From Sphingopyxis macrogoltabida (GTDB taxonomy: Bacteria > Pseudomonadota > Alphaproteobacteria > Sphingomonadales > Sphingomonadaceae): a DNA stretch of 64,000 nt. Made by a program: the position numbers and the translations under genes. Positions 61,925 to 64,000 of the stretch are shown piece after piece. Numbering within the stretch: the stretch's first letter is position 1; each line of letters opens with the position of its first letter. Below the pieces are notes generated by a model, which made no database searches, was not told the DNA's origin, and saw only the letters and a list, made by a program, of their open reading frames with translations. The stretch spans positions 1,116,501 to 1,180,500 of the forward strand of contig NZ_CP009429.1 in NCBI RefSeq assembly GCF_001314325.1, read 5' to 3'.

Positions 61925-63847
61925 ATGGCTTGGGACACGGGTTTGGATAAAGGCAGCGTAGCCTATGGGATCGCGGCAGCGCCCGAACCGCGTGTGCGCG
62001 TCATAGCCGGTCCGGGCACCGGCAAATCCTTTGCCATGAAGCGACGCGTCGCGAAGCTGCTCGAATCCGGCATTGCGCCGAAAGAAGTTCTCGCGGTCAC
62101 ATTCACGCGTGTAGCTGCCGAAGACCTGCATCGCGAACTTCAAAAGCTAGGCACGCCGGGATGCGAGGAGCTGGAAGGCCAGACCCTGCATAGCTTGGCG
62201 ATGCGCATCCTGTCTCGTAAGCACGTTTTGGAAGCAGTCGGTCGCTTCCCTCGTCCACTGAATACCTTTGAGACCAAGGCAATGATCTGCGACCTCGCTG
62301 GCGACAACGGCGGTAAACGCAAGGTCAAGAAGCTGATTCAGGGCTACACCGCCGCTTGGGCGCAAAGTCAGGGCGACGAGCCGGGCTTCGCAAAGGACGG
62401 TGCCGAGAAAAAGTTGCAAGCCGATCTGCTCGACTGGCTCGACTTCCATCAGGGCATGTTGATCGGCGAGCTTATCCCGTACTTGGTGCGCTACCTTAAG
62501 GATAATCCGGCGGCGGCAGAGCACAACGAGTTCAAGCATCTTCTCGTCGACGAGTTTCAGGATCTGAACAAGGCGGAACAGACGGCGATTGCCTACCTCG
62601 GCGCTGCCGCCGAAGTCTGCATCGTCGGCGACGATGACCAGTCGATCTACAGCTTCAAGAACGCACACCCAGACGGCATTCGGGAGTGGAAGGGTATCCA
62701 TCCGGGCTGCGCCGATTTGAAGATGGTCGACTGCCATCGCTGCCCGACGACGGTCGTCGAGATGGCGAATGCGTTGATTGCCGTGAATAAGAACCGAACT
62801 CCTCGGGCGCTGAACGCGCTTGCCGTGAAGGGGCCGGGCGAGGTCGCGATTGTGCAAGTCCCCTACCTCCACAACGAGGCGGAGTGGATCAAAAGTAAGA
62901 TCGAGGGCTTGCTCAGCGCTGGCGTCCACCCGAGCGAGATAATCATTCTCGTGCAGCGCGCCGTCGCAGGCAAGCCGATCCTTCAGGCGCTACGCGTTGC
63001 CGAAATACCGGCGAAGTCATACTACGAGGAAAGTCAGCTCGACTCGGAGACCGCGCAGATGCGGTTCGCATTGTTCAAGTTGTTCCTGAACAACGAGGAC
63101 CGCGTCGCGCTCCGCTATCTGCTGGGCTCCGACGTCGACGACTTCCGTTGCAAGTCATACGCACGCGTTCGCAAGCACTGCGAGAACTCGGGCGACAGTC
63201 CTTGGCAAGCAATGAACAAGTTAGTCGACGATGCGCTGACCCTTGCCCACACGAAGCCGTTGGTGGCCCGCTTCCAGCTCCTCACCGAGGCGCTGGGAGA
63301 GTTGGAAGCGGTCAAGGGCGACGTTCAGTCGTTCATCGACCAGTTGTTGCCGGACGGGGATGACGAACTCGCTGAACTTCGGGCGCTCGCCCTAGTCCAG
63401 ATGGAGGGGGCCGAGACGCCCGCCGATCTGCTCACCGGCATGATGCAGGAGATCACCCAGCCCGACATTCCGCCCACGGTGGAGGAGGTCCGGCTGATGA
63501 GCCTCCACAAGAGCAAGGGACTGAGCTCGCCCTATGTGTTCGTCGCCGGATGCGTCGAGGGCATCCTGCCCCCGGCCTTCGATCCCGAGTGGTCGAAGGA
63601 CGAGAAGGACGCCGCGCTCGAAGAGGCGCGGCGGCTGTTCTATGTGGGCATCACGCGCGTGAAGGCGGACCCGGAGAACGGGCGGCCGGGGAGCCTCTTC
63701 ATCAGCTACCCACAGCAAATGACCATCAAGGATGCTTACGGAGCGAATGTGGCCTTCAAGACGCAGTCGGGGCCGATGGCGAACCTCTTGCCGAGCCGGT
63801 TCTTGAACGAGCTCGGCCCGACCGCGCCCAAAGCCGTCGCCGGATAG
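61925..63847 (+). CDS. UvrD/Rep-family superfamily-1 helicase
   Basis: A 640-residue SF1A helicase. Walker A is GPGTGK34S in motif I, motif Ia is VLAVTFTRVAAEDLHREL, Walker B is DE210FQDLNKAEQ, motif III has VGDDDQSIYSFKNA, motif V contains MSLHKSKGLSSPYVF (with SS where QG or EW is usual), and motif VI is RRLFYVGITRVK. It is shorter than UvrD (about 720). The neighbour starts 5 bp after the stop. On a mobile element this may be a defence helicase (as in Gabija-type two-gene systems) or a repair/replication helper. Confidence 0.93.
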   Translation: MAWDTGLDKGSVAYGIAAAPEPRVRVIAGPGTGKSFAMKRRVAKLLESGIAPKEVLAVTFTRVAAEDLHRELQKLGTPGCEELEGQTLHSLAMRILSRKHVLEAVGRFPRPLNTFETKAMICDLAGDNGGKRKVKKLIQGYTAAWAQSQGDEPGFAKDGAEKKLQADLLDWLDFHQGMLIGELIPYLVRYLKDNPAAAEHNEFKHLLVDEFQDLNKAEQTAIAYLGAAAEVCIVGDDDQSIYSFKNAHPDGIREWKGIHPGCADLKMVDCHRCPTTVVEMANALIAVNKNRTPRALNALAVKGPGEVAIVQVPYLHNEAEWIKSKIEGLLSAGVHPSEIIILVQRAVAGKPILQALRVAEIPAKSYYEESQLDSETAQMRFALFKLFLNNEDRVALRYLLGSDVDDFRCKSYARVRKHCENSGDSPWQAMNKLVDDALTLAHTKPLVARFQLLTEALGELEAVKGDVQSFIDQLLPDGDDELAELRALALVQMEGAETPADLLTGMMQEITQPDIPPTVEEVRLMSLHKSKGLSSPYVFVAGCVEGILPPAFDPEWSKDEKDAALEEARRLFYVGITRVKADPENGRPGSLFISYPQQMTIKDAYGANVAFKTQSGPMANLLPSRFLNELGPTAPKAVAG

Positions 63848-63851
63848 GCCG

Positions 63852-64000
63852 GTGGCGACCCGAGACGAGCTGTATGCCAAGTTCGGAATCACCGCCGAGG
63901 CGGCGCAGTTGTTCGAAACCGAACTCGGCACTCTTCTGCTGTGCGCGCGGGGTCTGGAGAGCGGCTGGCACGTCGTCCCCGATCGCGAGAGGGGGTGGGA
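63852..64000 (+). CDS. Unknown protein downstream of the helicase, partial
   Basis: The first 49 codons of an open frame starting at a GTG 5 bp after the helicase stop: ATRDELYAKFGITAEAAQLF and then ETELGTLLLCARGLESGWHV. It runs off the window. The sequence is helical and matches no family I recognise. Close spacing implies it works with the helicase. Confidence 0.6.
   Translation, partial: MATRDELYAKFGITAEAAQLFETELGTLLLCARGLESGWHVVPDRERGW

Larger units (their letters stand above)
59345..64000. mobile_element. Integrative element at tRNA-Arg, left part
   Basis: A serine recombinase facing the tRNA, and then small unknown genes and a helicase, replace core genes directly after the tRNA. The left junction lies within the tRNA 3' half. 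The right junction, expected to repeat part of the tRNA 3' end, lies beyond the window, so the length is unknown. Confidence 0.75.

Overview
The window looks like chromosomal DNA of an alphaproteobacterium of the Sphingomonadales, most likely Sphingopyxis-like. This rests on high GC, a mreB-mreC-mreD-mrdA-rodA block diverging from mutL, TonB-dependent uptake, UrcA and DUF1214/DUF1254 proteins, and the GC-rich palindromic repeats common in these genomes. The genus is inferred, not shown.

Region 1 (1-27734) is an accessory metabolic region. After two small phage-type regulators (147-887) comes a LysR gene and, divergent from it, a nearly continuous set of plus-strand genes from 2126 to 23853. 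The front module (2126-9341) has a TonB-dependent receptor, an NCS2 nucleobase permease, two isopenicillin-N-synthase-like 2-oxoglutarate/Fe(II) oxygenases, a VOC protein and a Rieske oxygenase, and ends in a strong terminator. The second module (9550-23853) can be read as a full urate-to-oxalate route: HpyO-type urate hydroxylase, UraH, UraD, PuuE allantoinase, allantoate amidohydrolase, ureidoglycine-glyoxylate aminotransferase, an AtzE/HpxY amidase with HpxZ, and HpxW oxamate amidohydrolase. Placed inside it are glutathione-dependent formaldehyde dehydrogenase and S-formylglutathione hydrolase, plus a GNAT/nitrilase pair, an NTF2-like protein and an SBF-type transporter. Oxygenases, a nucleobase permease and formaldehyde detoxification together suggest the system takes in N-methylated purines (methylxanthines or methylurates), demethylates them and burns the urate core as a nitrogen source. 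This is the most interesting candidate system in the window. A second LysR gene and a third oxygenase follow. The third oxygenase is cut at its last codons by an IS256-family element, and a degenerate stretch leads to tRNA-Lys(CTT).

Region 2 (27735-59391) is ordinary core genome: rod-shape and cell-wall genes (rodA, mrdA, mreDCB), mutL, phoD, a MerR-controlled copper operon (glutaredoxin-MauE fusion, copA, copB), ychF, a CAP protein, phoX, an SDR, pth-rplY, two tandem TraB/GumN proteins, glyQ-glyS, ppdK and a DUF1214/DUF1254 pair. It carries three copies of a palindromic repeat; one lies in frame inside glyS, which also has a compositionally foreign patch.

Region 3 (59345-64000) is the start of an integrative element at tRNA-Arg(ACG). 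A large serine recombinase, whose last codons and stop lie antisense in the tRNA gene, is followed by two small unknown proteins, a UvrD-type helicase and the start of an unknown gene that runs off the window.
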